A DNA stretch of 64,000 nt, taken from positions 1,116,001 through 1,180,000 of the forward strand of contig NZ_LT635480.1 in assembly GCF_900120375.1 (NCBI RefSeq), given 5' to 3'. The position numbers and the translations under genes are program-made. The notes beneath the pieces were generated by a model. The model did no database searches, was not told the origin of the DNA, and saw only the letters and a list, made by a program, of their open reading frames with translations. The number at the start of each line of letters is the position of its first letter. The first letter of the stretch is position 1. Origin of the DNA: Ndongobacter massiliensis (GTDB lineage: Bacteria > Bacillota > Clostridia > Tissierellales > Peptoniphilaceae). Positions 47,456 through 56,519 of this stretch are shown one piece after another.

Positions 47456-47603
47456 CCGCACCTTTTTTCCTTTCCAAAACGCCCGGCAAATTTTTTGCTA
47501 CAAAATATTGCTCATTTCGCCTGATCCCTAAAATATGCCATTTTCCCGTCAATGACTCTTATTGTCTGAATTTTACTGTGTCCCTCACGGATTGTCAAAT
47601 ATA

Positions 47604-47624
47604 CAAAAAACGCCCCGAAGGGCG
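47604..47624 (-). terminator. Terminator of tRNA-Thr
   Basis: Minus strand CGCCC-TTCG-GGGCG stem then TTTTTT, starting directly after the tRNA CCA end. Confidence 0.9.
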
Positions 47625-47700
47625 TGGAGCTGCTTGCCGGGATTGAACCGGCGACCTCAGCCTTACCATGGCTGCGCTCTACCTGCTGAGCTAAAGCAGC
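47625..47700 (-). tRNA. tRNA-Thr (anticodon GGT), CCA encoded
   Basis: Minus strand acceptor stem GCTGCTT/AAGCAGC, D arm AGCTCAGCAGGTAGAGC, anticodon stem CAGCC/GGCTG with loop ATGGTAA (anticodon GGT), T loop GTTCAATCC, 3' TCCA. Confidence 0.95.
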
Positions 47701-47708
47701 ATGAGAGC

Positions 47709-47737
47709 ATTTTACAAAACCGGCAAGTCCTTGTCAA
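47709..47737 (-). promoter_or_regulatory. Promoter of tRNA-Thr
   Basis: Minus strand consensus TTGACA (47737-47732), 17-bp spacer, TAAAAT (47714-47709), 8 bp before the tRNA. Confidence 0.85.
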
Positions 47738-47750
47738 GTCTCGCCGCGTA

Positions 47751-48167
47751 TCATTGCGATTTGCGGCGCATCCGATAAAAGCTCGCCGTCGAAATTCCTA
47801 CTAAAACCGGTCCCACCATCAACCGCACGGTTACCACCAGCAGCGAGCCCCCCTCTTTTTCAACCTCCGCTTCGGCAAATACAACATCACCCAATTGTAC
47901 CGGACGTAAAAAACGATACTGCAAATCTACCGTAGACAAGGGTTCGTCCAAATAAGAACATGCCGCACCGCCTGCCGTGTCCGCCAGCGCCATCAACACG
48001 CCGCCATGCACCACGCCGTTGATATTCATGTGTTTTTCTTCAATGCATAGGAGCGCCTCCGCGCGGCGCTCCTGCATTTCATGAAGTCGAATACCGAGTT
48101 CGTACGCAAAGGGATTATGACTTTCCCGAAACTGTCGAAGTGCTTCCCAATCAACAGATTTTCGCAT
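47751..48167 (-). CDS. PaaI-type hotdog-fold thioesterase
   Basis: 138 residues. NINGVVHGGVLMALADTAGG is the PaaI/YdiI family motif with the catalytic His/Asp region; FLRPVQLGDVV is the next conserved strand. It likely hydrolyses acyl-CoA thioesters, substrate unknown. It is the last gene of the nucleoside operon: its ATG shares one base with the upstream stop (TGATG). Confidence 0.85.
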   Translation of the reverse strand: MRKSVDWEALRQFRESHNPFAYELGIRLHEMQERRAEALLCIEEKHMNINGVVHGGVLMALADTAGGAACSYLDEPLSTVDLQYRFLRPVQLGDVVFAEAEVEKEGGSLLVVTVRLMVGPVLVGISTASFYRMRRKSQ

Positions 48168-49216
48168 CAATAAAAACGTCCTTCTTCGCGTTCAAAATAA
48201 TCCTGCACATTATACGGAGTGAAAACGCCCACATTGGTGACCACCCCGCTGACGAGATGCGGCGGCGTCTTGTCGAATGCAGGATAATACCCCTTGGCAC
48301 CCTGCATGGCATTGCGCACTCCGCGTGCTTCCAAAACCTCGTCCGGGTTTCGCATTTCAATTTTCACATCCGAAATTTTTATACGATCGGGAATCCCCGT
48401 CACATAATACGGTACACCATGGTACTTCGCGCACAGGGCAATCTGGTAGGTCCCCACTTTATTCACCACATAGCCGTCCATGGTAATCACATCCGCCGCC
48501 GAAGTGAACAAGTCAATGCCCTCTTCCTTCATTACTGCAGCAGGCATATTATCCGTAATTACCGTCGTATCAAAACCCATATCGACACATACGCTGGCGG
48601 TTAAGCGCGATCCCTGAAAATAGGGGCGCGTTTCCGGTACAAAAAGACGAATGTCCTTCCCCACTTCACGCACGCGCCGCAACATGGTGCCGACAATGGT
48701 TTCTCCGAAACATTGCGTCATGACTGTACCTTTTTGCGGGAACAAATCGACCAAATACTCCGCAACGCGACTCATCTTCGCATATCTGCGATTTAAAGAA
48801 TCCAGTGCCGCCTGGAATATGGGTTCGATGGCATTCGATTCCCCTCGTTCCAGCGCTTCTTCCGCCTTTTCCAATGCACCGCCTGTAATTTGACGCATAC
48901 GAATCACCGTCGTGGGACGCGCCGTAGACAGCGTCTCCGCAGCCGCCTTCAAATAGGCAAGCTGCTCTTCTTTGCCCTTATTGCGGCACTCATATGCTGC
49001 CAGAGCCATGCCCATTGCCGCTGCCGTGTAGGGACCGGCACTCTGCGTCACCATATCCGCAATCGCCTGTGCGACTTCTTCATGCCGTTTACAGGTGACA
49101 AATCGTACTTCCGTTGGATAGCAGCGCCGATCCAAAATGCGCACAATGCCATCCTCATACCATGCCACATGCTCGTATTGCAGCATGTAAGCCATGCCTT
49201 TATCTTGTCTTTCCAT
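48167..49216 (-). CDS. MtnA-like aldose-1-phosphate isomerase (eIF-2B alpha superfamily)
   Basis: 349 residues. VMTQCFGETIVG (Cys169), FVPETRPYFQGSRLTA, VITDNMPAAVM, AADVITMDGYVVNKVGTY (Asp242), MRNPDEV and YYPAFDKTP follow methylthioribose-1-phosphate isomerase MtnA, and the catalytic Cys and Asp are kept. Canonical GADRIAANGD is changed to AADVITMDGY, and the ends differ, so a related pentose-1-phosphate could be the substrate. It sits in an operon with three nucleoside phosphorylases that release such 1-phosphates. GGAGGAAGC precedes the ATG, which overlaps the ATPase stop (TAATG). Confidence 0.8.
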   Translation of the reverse strand: MERQDKGMAYMLQYEHVAWYEDGIVRILDRRCYPTEVRFVTCKRHEEVAQAIADMVTQSAGPYTAAAMGMALAAYECRNKGKEEQLAYLKAAAETLSTARPTTVIRMRQITGGALEKAEEALERGESNAIEPIFQAALDSLNRRYAKMSRVAEYLVDLFPQKGTVMTQCFGETIVGTMLRRVREVGKDIRLFVPETRPYFQGSRLTASVCVDMGFDTTVITDNMPAAVMKEEGIDLFTSAADVITMDGYVVNKVGTYQIALCAKYHGVPYYVTGIPDRIKISDVKIEMRNPDEVLEARGVRNAMQGAKGYYPAFDKTPPHLVSGVVTNVGVFTPYNVQDYFEREEGRFY

Positions 49217-50727
49217 TATGCTTCCTCCGTCTTTCTTGCGCCGTTGAGCATATAATAACCGATCTCTTCGGAACTCAGCTCGTTGCGCTTCGCTTCACAT
49301 ACAATTTTTCCATTATAGATCACATAGATTCGATCGGAAAGACGCATGATTTCACTGAGATCCGAGGATATCATCAATAGCGCTTTCCCTTCCCGGCGAC
49401 GCTCCAACAATTTTTCATAAATAAATTCCTGCGCGCCGATGTCCACGCCGCGCGTTGGTTCCGCAATCAGATTGAGCTTCTTGCCGCGCTCCAACTCGCG
49501 CGCAATAATCAACTTCTGCAAATTGCCGCCCGAAAGTGCCCCGCAGCGCTGGCTCTGACTTTCATAAGCGACGCGATAATCGGACAAATGCCCGTCCACC
49601 AGCTTGCTCAATTCTTTTTTGCGCAAAATTCCACGATGACAATAGGCATCCTGGCGATGATAGCCGATAATCGAGCTCTCAAAAACCGAAGATTCCGCAG
49701 CGCAGCCGGTCGCAAATCGGTCTTCCGGCACATAGGCGGTATCGTGCTCCGAAATTTCACGCACGGACTGATTGGTTACTTCCACGCCGTCGATGCGAAT
49801 GTGCCCCTCGACTTCCCGCAGCATCCCGCTGAGCGCGGAGATCAATTCCACCTGTCCGTTTCCGGAGACTCCAGCAATGCCAACAATCTCTCCCTCATTC
49901 ACGTGGAGATTGATGCCATCCAATTTTTGCACGCCGCGCGGCGCATAGCGCAAATCTTCGACTTCCAAAACCGGTCGCCCCTGCGGCAGTTCTTCAATAT
50001 TCATTTCCGGCAAATGCTTGCCGACCATGAGATAGGAAAGCTCCTTGGCATTCGTTTCCGACGTTTTTCGCGAGCCAACTTTCTTTCCTCGGCGCAAAAC
50101 CACAACCCGATCCGAAGCCTTTTCCACTTCCCGCAGCTTATGTGTAATTAAGATGACGCCCTTGCCCTTTGCGGCAATATCCCGTATCGTCTGCAACAGC
50201 TGCTCAATTTCCGAAGGCGTCAGCACGGCAGTCGGCTCGTCGAAAATGACAATTTCCGGATCCTGGTACAACACCTTCAAAATTTCCACGCGCTGTTGCA
50301 ATCCGACAGGTAGCTCGGAAATTTTTGCATCCGGATCAATCGGTAGCCCGTATTTCTTGCTGCAGGCGAGCACTTCTTCCCGCGCTCGCACACGGTCAAA
50401 AAACATCCCCTTCCGCGGTTCGCAGCCATATACGATATTCTCTGTTACCGAAAGCGAATGGAACAGCATAAAATTCTGCTGCACCATGCCGATGCCGGCA
50501 CGAATGGCCTCGACGGGATTCTCAATGCGCAGCGTTTTTCCATCGACGCGAATTTCTCCTTCGGTTGGCTGCTCCAAGCCGTATAGGATCTTCATCATGG
50601 TCGACTTTCCGGCGCCATTTTCTCCAACTAATGCCAACACTTCGCCCCGATCCAAATGCAGGCTAATATCTTCATTGGCACAAAATGCACCGAAGTATTT
50701 CGTGATGTGATTCATTTCCAACAGCAT
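49216..50727 (-). CDS. Nucleoside ABC transporter, duplicated ATP-binding protein (NupO-like)
   Basis: 503 residues with two ABC domains. First: GENGAGKSTMMK Walker A, VGLQQRVEILKVL signature region, VIFDEPTAVLTP Walker B. Second: GVSGNGQVELISALSG, LSGGNLQKLIIARE, IAEPTRGVDIG. This RbsA-like architecture with a degenerate second Walker A is that of BMP-type nucleoside importers (NupABC/YufOPQ). It powers the permease pair encoded upstream. Confidence 0.9.
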   Translation of the reverse strand: MLLEMNHITKYFGAFCANEDISLHLDRGEVLALVGENGAGKSTMMKILYGLEQPTEGEIRVDGKTLRIENPVEAIRAGIGMVQQNFMLFHSLSVTENIVYGCEPRKGMFFDRVRAREEVLACSKKYGLPIDPDAKISELPVGLQQRVEILKVLYQDPEIVIFDEPTAVLTPSEIEQLLQTIRDIAAKGKGVILITHKLREVEKASDRVVVLRRGKKVGSRKTSETNAKELSYLMVGKHLPEMNIEELPQGRPVLEVEDLRYAPRGVQKLDGINLHVNEGEIVGIAGVSGNGQVELISALSGMLREVEGHIRIDGVEVTNQSVREISEHDTAYVPEDRFATGCAAESSVFESSIIGYHRQDAYCHRGILRKKELSKLVDGHLSDYRVAYESQSQRCGALSGGNLQKLIIARELERGKKLNLIAEPTRGVDIGAQEFIYEKLLERRREGKALLMISSDLSEIMRLSDRIYVIYNGKIVCEAKRNELSSEEIGYYMLNGARKTEEA

Positions 50728-50734
50728 AGATGCC

Positions 50735-51577
50735 TCACAATCTTGGCAGCAGAACCTCGAGGTAGTGTTTGAAATAGGCGGCAGCCCGCTGCCCCGTCTC
50801 CTCGACTTCTGCCCCCTTCACACCGCCCAGTTCCATGCCGGCGGCAAGGTTGGTCATTAAGGAAAGACCCAACACTTTCATGCCGCAATGTCCACATGCC
50901 TGCGCATCGGGCACAGTGGACATGCCAACCGCATCGCCCCCCAAAAGTCGAATTGCACGAATTTCCGCCGGGGTTTCAAATTGCGGCCCCGCCCAGAAGA
51001 AGTACACGCCCTCCTGCAGGGGAATTCCCTCCTGCCGTCCAACCTCGCGCGCCACATTGCGCCACGCGGGCGTAAACAATGCACTGACATCGAAGAAGCG
51101 CGGTCCGAATTCCGGATCGTTTTTTCCGCGCAAAGCACTGGGGCCCATCAGCTTAATCGTATCCTGAATCAACATGATATCGCCGACCTGATACGAGTAG
51201 TTAACGGCGCCCGCCGCATTTGTCAAAATGACGCCCTCTACGCCAAGCAAGTGCATGACGCGAAACGGGATCGTGATTTCCTCAAAGTCGTATCCTTCAT
51301 AGTAGTGAAAACGGCCTTTCATGCAGATCACATCAACGCCGTACAAATTGCCGATATACAGCTTGCCTTCATGTCCTTCCACCGTACTGATCGGAAATCC
51401 CGGGATGTCGGCATAGTCAATGACAACCGGATCGAGCATATCGTCGATCAATCCGCCCAGCGCGGAGCCCAACACCAACCCTAACTTCGGTTGCAAATTG
51501 CGTCCGGCAAAGCGCGTCCGAATACAGTCGGCTGTTTTTTGCAAAGTCTCATAGGAGCGAAAAGAATAATCGCGCAT
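50735..51577 (-). CDS. Purine nucleoside phosphorylase, trimeric type
   Basis: 280 residues. GLVLGSALGG, GRFHYYEGYD, LTNAAGAVN, GPQFETPAEI and AVGMSTVPDA are the phosphate-, ribose- and base-binding motifs of PNP/MTAP family enzymes. It splits inosine/guanosine-type nucleosides to base and pentose-1-phosphate. Met in GMSTVP is as in PNP. GGAGGTTTAA precedes the ATG, directly after the preceding stop. Confidence 0.9.
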   Translation of the reverse strand: MRDYSFRSYETLQKTADCIRTRFAGRNLQPKLGLVLGSALGGLIDDMLDPVVIDYADIPGFPISTVEGHEGKLYIGNLYGVDVICMKGRFHYYEGYDFEEITIPFRVMHLLGVEGVILTNAAGAVNYSYQVGDIMLIQDTIKLMGPSALRGKNDPEFGPRFFDVSALFTPAWRNVAREVGRQEGIPLQEGVYFFWAGPQFETPAEIRAIRLLGGDAVGMSTVPDAQACGHCGMKVLGLSLMTNLAAGMELGGVKGAEVEETGQRAAAYFKHYLEVLLPRL

Positions 51578-52315
51578 TTAAACCTCCAATTGCATCAAAG
51601 CATCCAACACAATATCGGTCGCCTGATCCACCGCTTTTTGCATCATTGCCGGATCCGGTTGATAGGATTCGACGGTTTCCAACTCAAATGCCTTCGCATC
51701 CGCCACCATAAGGCCACCCGCTAAAATGCCATGCATGGCCGCCACCACGAAAAGACCCGACATCTCATTGTCATTTGCCAATACGCCGAGAGAGGCATAG
51801 CGTTTTACATTGCTCTCAACCACACCAAGATAAAAATGTCCCTGCGTCAAGGTCAAGCCGACGTTTACTGGAATATTTTTCTTTTTCGCCTGTTCGATGA
51901 GCGATTGAACCACCCGGTAATTGGCGACAGCAGGAAAAGAAAGCGGAACGATCTTTTCCGTCATTCCGTCATCTCGACAAGCCCCTGTCGAAATCACAAG
52001 GCTTCCGGCTGTAATATTATCCTGCATACCGCCACAGGTGCCCAGGCGTACGATAGCCTTTGCCCCTGCCCGCACCATGCTTTCAAAAGCGATCACCGCA
52101 CCGCCCGCTCCGACGCCATGTGAAATGATGGAAATTCCTACGCCATCCTTCTCCCCGTTAAAAACCCAAAATTCACGGTTTTTTGCTAAGCATACGCTGT
52201 TGTCCAGACGACTTGCAATGCGCTCTGCGCGTTTCGGATCCCCACAGGTTAAAACACGCGGATAAATATCTCCTGCCTCAACAGCAATGCAGGGTAGTAA
52301 TACACTTTTGCTCAT
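51578..52315 (-). CDS. Nucleoside phosphorylase, hexameric NP-I family
   Basis: 245 residues. LTCGDPKRAERIA, SHGVGAGGAVIAFE, RLGTCGGMQ, and NDNEMSGLFVVAAM are NP-I (uridine phosphorylase/PNP) motifs. Specificity cannot be fixed. It is diverged from the other NP-I gene at the head of the operon. GGGAGG precedes the ATG. Confidence 0.85.
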   Translation of the reverse strand: MSKSVLLPCIAVEAGDIYPRVLTCGDPKRAERIASRLDNSVCLAKNREFWVFNGEKDGVGISIISHGVGAGGAVIAFESMVRAGAKAIVRLGTCGGMQDNITAGSLVISTGACRDDGMTEKIVPLSFPAVANYRVVQSLIEQAKKKNIPVNVGLTLTQGHFYLGVVESNVKRYASLGVLANDNEMSGLFVVAAMHGILAGGLMVADAKAFELETVESYQPDPAMMQKAVDQATDIVLDALMQLEV

Positions 52316-52333
52316 AACAGAACCTCCCTATCC

Positions 52334-53233
52334 TCAGCCTAATGATTTTTTCGTTTTTGTATTCTTTCGGTACGTAACCATCAAAGCTAAAATCGTTGCT
52401 ATATACGGAATTGCCATGGTAATTTGAGCCGGCACCGTATTTTGAATGGCGCTGCCGACAGCTTGTGCAATGCCAAAGAAAAGACTGGTTATTATAATGA
52501 AAATCGGGTGGGACGCTCCCATAGAGGATGCCGCCATGGCAATATAGCCTCGCCCACTCGTCATGTTTTCCAAAAACATGGTAACCTGACCGACACTGAG
52601 CACCGCTCCGCCTAAACCGCAGAGAGCCCCCGAAAGAATGACCATTTTCATGCGTTCACGCGTTGGGTTTATTCCCATGGAAGAAGCCGCCTCTTCGTTG
52701 ATCCCTACTGATCGTACGTGAAAGCCGCTCACAGTCCGATAGAGATATAAAAACAGTAAAACGGCCATAATATAAGACAAATAGTCGACAATGGTCAAGT
52801 TTTCAACCATTCGCCCGAAAAAGGGAATGTCTCGAATCAAAGGAAGATTGATTTTGTGTAAACTCTTTAATGTCGGATCTACAAATTTTCCTCTTACCCC
52901 AAACAGGACATTTAAGAGCAAACTTGTCATGCCGAGCACCAATAAATTTATGCTGGTCCCCACAACCATGTCCGCACCGTGGTACTTTACCTGAAGAATA
53001 GCTACGATCACGCCCACCAGAGTGCCCGCGAGCATCCCGATCAGAACCGCCAAAAATACATTTTGCGTATAGTAGTCCGCTGCAATTGCGGCAAAACTCC
53101 CGATGAGCAATTGCCCTTCGAGTGCAATATTAAAGACGCCCGACTGACTGCAAACGGCACAACCCAAAGCAGCCAAGAGAATCGGCGTTGTCGAACGAAT
53201 CGTAGAATTAAACAAAACCGCGATATAATTCAT
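52334..53233 (-). CDS. Nucleoside ABC transporter permease (NupQ-like)
   Basis: 299 residues, eight to ten hydrophobic segments. GVFNIALEGQLLIGSF and SGALCGLGGAVLSVGQVTMF are typical of BMP-type/branched-chain permease subunits. The ATG at 53233 overlaps the stop of the other permease (ATGA). Confidence 0.9.
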   Translation of the reverse strand: MNYIAVLFNSTIRSTTPILLAALGCAVCSQSGVFNIALEGQLLIGSFAAIAADYYTQNVFLAVLIGMLAGTLVGVIVAILQVKYHGADMVVGTSINLLVLGMTSLLLNVLFGVRGKFVDPTLKSLHKINLPLIRDIPFFGRMVENLTIVDYLSYIMAVLLFLYLYRTVSGFHVRSVGINEEAASSMGINPTRERMKMVILSGALCGLGGAVLSVGQVTMFLENMTSGRGYIAMAASSMGASHPIFIIITSLFFGIAQAVGSAIQNTVPAQITMAIPYIATILALMVTYRKNTKTKKSLG

Positions 53234-54336
53234 GACTGCACCCCCTCGCAAGATGTAGACTTTTTGTTTTTGCGCATCACTTTAGCGCGCCAACGAGTAA
53301 AGGACTTGCTGAAAAGGCGCATGGAAACGAATAAAGTAATCGAAGATTGTATAACCGTTGCGAGTTGAAGCGGAATACCCATCGTGCGTTGAATTGCCTG
53401 TCCACCTACCTGAAGCATGGATAAGAAAATGGAAGCAAAAAAGGATCCCAACAAATTCAAACCGGATATTAGAGCGGCCATAAGACCGGTCCAGGCATAG
53501 GACGCGCTTGTAAACATCCCGTCCGTGTAGCGTAATTTCGCTCCGAAGATCTCACAAATTCCGCCCATAGCGGCAAGCGCTCCGCTAAGCGCCATCGTCC
53601 GATACATGAGCTTCTTGTCGGAAATCCCACCATATTTTGCAAATTCACGATTGAGTCCCGTTATTTTCGATTCATAACCAAACTTGCTCTTGTTGAGTAC
53701 AAAAAGCAAAATAACGACGGTTAAAATGAGAATCACAAAAGCGATATTAAAAGTCGTTCCTTCAATCAGGGTAGGAAATTTTAATGACTCCGAAAACGAT
53801 TTTGTTTGCAACGACATCATAGTTGCGCTGTCTCGGAAAGGATAGGTAACCAAGTAAGAGCCGATATAGCTGGCAATATAGTTCATCATGAGACTGCTGA
53901 TGACTAATGGAACGTTAAATTCAAGGAAGAGAAAGGCACCAATGACGGCATAAAAAGCGCCCGCCCCCATGCCGCCGAGGATCGAAACAAGGCCAACTAC
54001 AAAGTTCGGCCCCGGCAAATATACCGCTAGCAGCGTGGCCGTCAACCCCCCAACAATCATTTGCCCTTCTACACCCAGGTTTATATAGCCTGCCCGCCAG
54101 GATATAATCACCGCAATGGCGGAGAATGCAATGGGTATAGAGCGTGTTAATGTCTGTAAAAAATAGTAAAGTTGAAAAAAGGAGAAGCTGAAAAGTTGAT
54201 AGTAAACTTCCAGCGGATTATGCCCCATCACGGCAATGACAATAAAACCGACACATAGGCCAAAAAGTATGGCCATAGCGACTTGCGCTGCACGTAGGGC
54301 AAAAAGCTTGACATTTAGTTTTTTATCGCTTTTCAT
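53230..54336 (-). CDS. Nucleoside ABC transporter permease (NupP-like)
   Basis: 368 residues, about ten hydrophobic segments. SWRAGYINLGVEGQMIVGG and ALSGALAAMGGICEIFG are the partner motifs to the other permease. The start at 54336 follows GAGGGACC. Its expression would be set partly by the hairpin just upstream. Confidence 0.9.
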   Translation of the reverse strand: MKSDKKLNVKLFALRAAQVAMAILFGLCVGFIVIAVMGHNPLEVYYQLFSFSFFQLYYFLQTLTRSIPIAFSAIAVIISWRAGYINLGVEGQMIVGGLTATLLAVYLPGPNFVVGLVSILGGMGAGAFYAVIGAFLFLEFNVPLVISSLMMNYIASYIGSYLVTYPFRDSATMMSLQTKSFSESLKFPTLIEGTTFNIAFVILILTVVILLFVLNKSKFGYESKITGLNREFAKYGGISDKKLMYRTMALSGALAAMGGICEIFGAKLRYTDGMFTSASYAWTGLMAALISGLNLLGSFFASIFLSMLQVGGQAIQRTMGIPLQLATVIQSSITLFVSMRLFSKSFTRWRAKVMRKNKKSTSCEGVQS

Positions 54337-54361
54337 AGGTCCCTCAATAAAAACAAAAGTG

Positions 54362-54420
54362 GGCAAACCTCGTCATTCTGAGAAAATTCTCAAAGTGCAA
54401 CTGCAAGGATCCGGTTTGCC
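54362..54420 (-). terminator. Attenuator-like hairpin between the binding-protein and permease genes
   Basis: Minus strand GGGCAAACC and GGTTTGCCC pair at the ends of a 59-base element that holds an inner TGAGAA/TTCTCA hairpin, followed by ACTTTTGTTTTTATT and then the permease ribosome site. It may be a leaky terminator giving more binding protein than permease, or a stabilising 3' structure. Confidence 0.55.
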
Positions 54421-54447
54421 CGCTCTGCTTTTTCTTTCTTTTTGCGA

Positions 54448-55551
54448 TTACTTATTCGCAGCGTTGAACTCTTCTTCCGTCGGCATATTACGCAAATTCA
54501 GCTCACCGGACTTAATCTTCTCCGCAGTTTCTTTGACCTGATCAATAATTTCCTGCGTCAAAGGCGCTTGCGGCGGATTTTTGGATTCGTGGGTGATATG
54601 AACGGCACCGACGCCCCCTTCTTTTAATCCGAGGGTCTCATTGTCAGAGGTCCATTCGTTCCCACCGAAATACTCGTCCATCACGTTCAGAACCGTCTGG
54701 TGCGAGTCTTTGAGCTGGCAAGTTAACACATACGGATTGTCCGGTGAAGTCAAATCAACGTCCTGCCCCGAGGTGTAGAAGCCCTTTTCTTTCGCTGCCT
54801 CAAAAACGCCACTGTCTCCACCTGCCGCAGCTGCATTGATAAAGCGAGCGCCCTGCTCATACTGCTGAAGTGCAAACTCTTTGGCTTTTGCAGGCTCCGA
54901 ATAACCGCCAACGTAGTTGAAAATAAAGGTTGCATCCGGCTTAATGGATTTTACACCCTCCATGTAGCCCCAACGCCATTTCCAGGATCCGGGTCCTTCA
55001 TTGACATGCACGGAACCGAAGATTTTTTCGTCCGGTTTAGTGACGAGGGCAGCGATTTGACCGATCAGATAAGCACCTTCCTGCTCGTGGTAGTAAATGG
55101 ATTTGACATTCTCCTGGGCTACTTCCGTATCAATGATCGCATAGGTCGCTGCATCCGGGAACTCCTTGGCAACGGTAGAAATCGCTTCTCCGGCCTGCCA
55201 AGCACCGCCCAAAATAAATGACACGCCCTCTTGGAGCAAAGCCCGCGCCTGATCCTCGTAAGCGGCGGAGTCTTCACACTCCACAACACGTGCCTCAAAC
55301 CCATATTTTTTCGCGGCATCTTCCAATCCGCGAATCGTGTCCAGAACAAACACCTGCGTTCCGGCCGGGTCACAAAGAAGTGCTACAACCGGCTTCTTAT
55401 CGCCTTTCGTTTCCGACCCGGAGGCTTCTCCCTGTTCTTCTGAGGCCTTCGGTTCCTCGCTCTTTTGGGGCTCAGTTGCCGATCCGCAAGCACCCAAAAG
55501 CAGCACGAAGGCCAGCAGCAGTGATAACACCCCATACCTTTTTTTCATCAT
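54448..55551 (-). CDS. BMP-family nucleoside-binding lipoprotein
   Basis: 367 residues. Lipobox LLGAC near residue 22, a Glu/Ser/Lys-rich linker (to about 55), then the PnrA/BmpA-type binding domain: VALLCDPAGTQVF, SFILGGAWQAGEAI, ATYAIID, EQEGAYLIGQIAALVTK, FINAAAAGGDSGVFEAAKEKG. Proteins of this family bind purine nucleosides. GGAGGG precedes the first of two adjacent ATGs. It lies 26 bp after the upstream phosphorylase gene. Confidence 0.92.
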   Translation of the reverse strand: MMKKRYGVLSLLLAFVLLLGACGSATEPQKSEEPKASEEQGEASGSETKGDKKPVVALLCDPAGTQVFVLDTIRGLEDAAKKYGFEARVVECEDSAAYEDQARALLQEGVSFILGGAWQAGEAISTVAKEFPDAATYAIIDTEVAQENVKSIYYHEQEGAYLIGQIAALVTKPDEKIFGSVHVNEGPGSWKWRWGYMEGVKSIKPDATFIFNYVGGYSEPAKAKEFALQQYEQGARFINAAAAGGDSGVFEAAKEKGFYTSGQDVDLTSPDNPYVLTCQLKDSHQTVLNVMDEYFGGNEWTSDNETLGLKEGGVGAVHITHESKNPPQAPLTQEIIDQVKETAEKIKSGELNLRNMPTEEEFNAANK

Positions 55552-55577
55552 CCTCTTTCCCTCCTCATTTTTCATTT

Positions 55578-56372
55578 CTACTTTTCGTCTGCAATACCGG
55601 AATTCTCACGATCTTTCCTTATCAGAATCCGTATCGCTTCGACGACCGCTCGGATTGAAGCAGTCATATCACTCGAAACTTGCGCGGGAAAACCCGCTTT
55701 TTCTCTCTCCTTGTTCCAAATCACATTAAGGAGGCAACCCGCTCTCATTTTACGAATTTGTGAAACAATAAATACGGTAGAAGCTTCCATTTCCGAGCCG
55801 AGACATCCTGCCTTGATCCACGCCCGGTAACGCGCTTCCAGATCTTCTGCAACCGGCATACGTTGCGGTGCATGCTGTCCATATAAGGAATCCTTGCTCT
55901 GTACGACTCCCACCCAGGTATTTCCGGACTCACGAGCCGAGGCTTCTCGCAGCGCCTGTACCACATCGAGATCGGCGACTGCCGGAAATTCCGGATAAAC
56001 ATATTGGTTCGTCGTCCCTTCTTGACGAATTGCGCCGCTTACAACAACCCGGTCGCCGGCCTCGATTTCCTCCTGCATACCGCCGCAAGTTCCTAAACGA
56101 ATGACGGTCTTTACGCCAATTGCGTAGAGTTCCTCCACACAAATTGCCGTAGAGGGGCCACCCATGCCAGTTGAAATGGCAAGCACCGGCTCTCCGTCGA
56201 TTTCACCGACATAAGAAGTGTACTCCCGATGAACACTGACCGGTCGTGCATTTTCTAAAAACTTGGCAATTGTCAGAACCCTTTCCGGATCGCCCGGCAA
56301 AATGGCATAACGAACCCCTAGGGAATCCGGCACATGAATGCTGTTGAGCGTCAAGTCCCCCTTGTTTTCCAT
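55578..56372 (-). CDS. Uridine phosphorylase-like NP-I nucleoside phosphorylase
   Basis: 264 residues. ILPGDPERVLTIAKFL, STGMGGPSTAICVEEL, VIRLGTCGGMQEEI, GCLGSEMEASTVFIV and the QRMPVAEDLE segment favour uridine phosphorylase. First gene of the nine-gene operon. The ATG at 56372 has GGAG at good spacing; an ATG four codons upstream (56384) with GGGAG four bases away is possible. Confidence 0.87.
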   Translation of the reverse strand: MENKGDLTLNSIHVPDSLGVRYAILPGDPERVLTIAKFLENARPVSVHREYTSYVGEIDGEPVLAISTGMGGPSTAICVEELYAIGVKTVIRLGTCGGMQEEIEAGDRVVVSGAIRQEGTTNQYVYPEFPAVADLDVVQALREASARESGNTWVGVVQSKDSLYGQHAPQRMPVAEDLEARYRAWIKAGCLGSEMEASTVFIVSQIRKMRAGCLLNVIWNKEREKAGFPAQVSSDMTASIRAVVEAIRILIRKDRENSGIADEK

Positions 56373-56433
56373 CTTTTTCTCCATAAGACTCCCTATTGAT
56401 ACTAAATCGTTTTCTATACAACATCCGTGGTTC

Positions 56434-56461
56434 ATTATATCTGAATCGCTTGAAAAGTCAA
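56434..56461 (-). promoter_or_regulatory. Promoter of the nucleoside salvage operon
   Basis: Minus strand TTGACT (56461-56456), 16 bp, TATAAT (56439-56434), about 60 bp before the first gene. Confidence 0.75.
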
Positions 56462-56519
56462 TGAAACCGACCATGGAAGGCGGCGTTTCTGTAGAGATAC
56501 CATTGATGTGAGACCCAGA

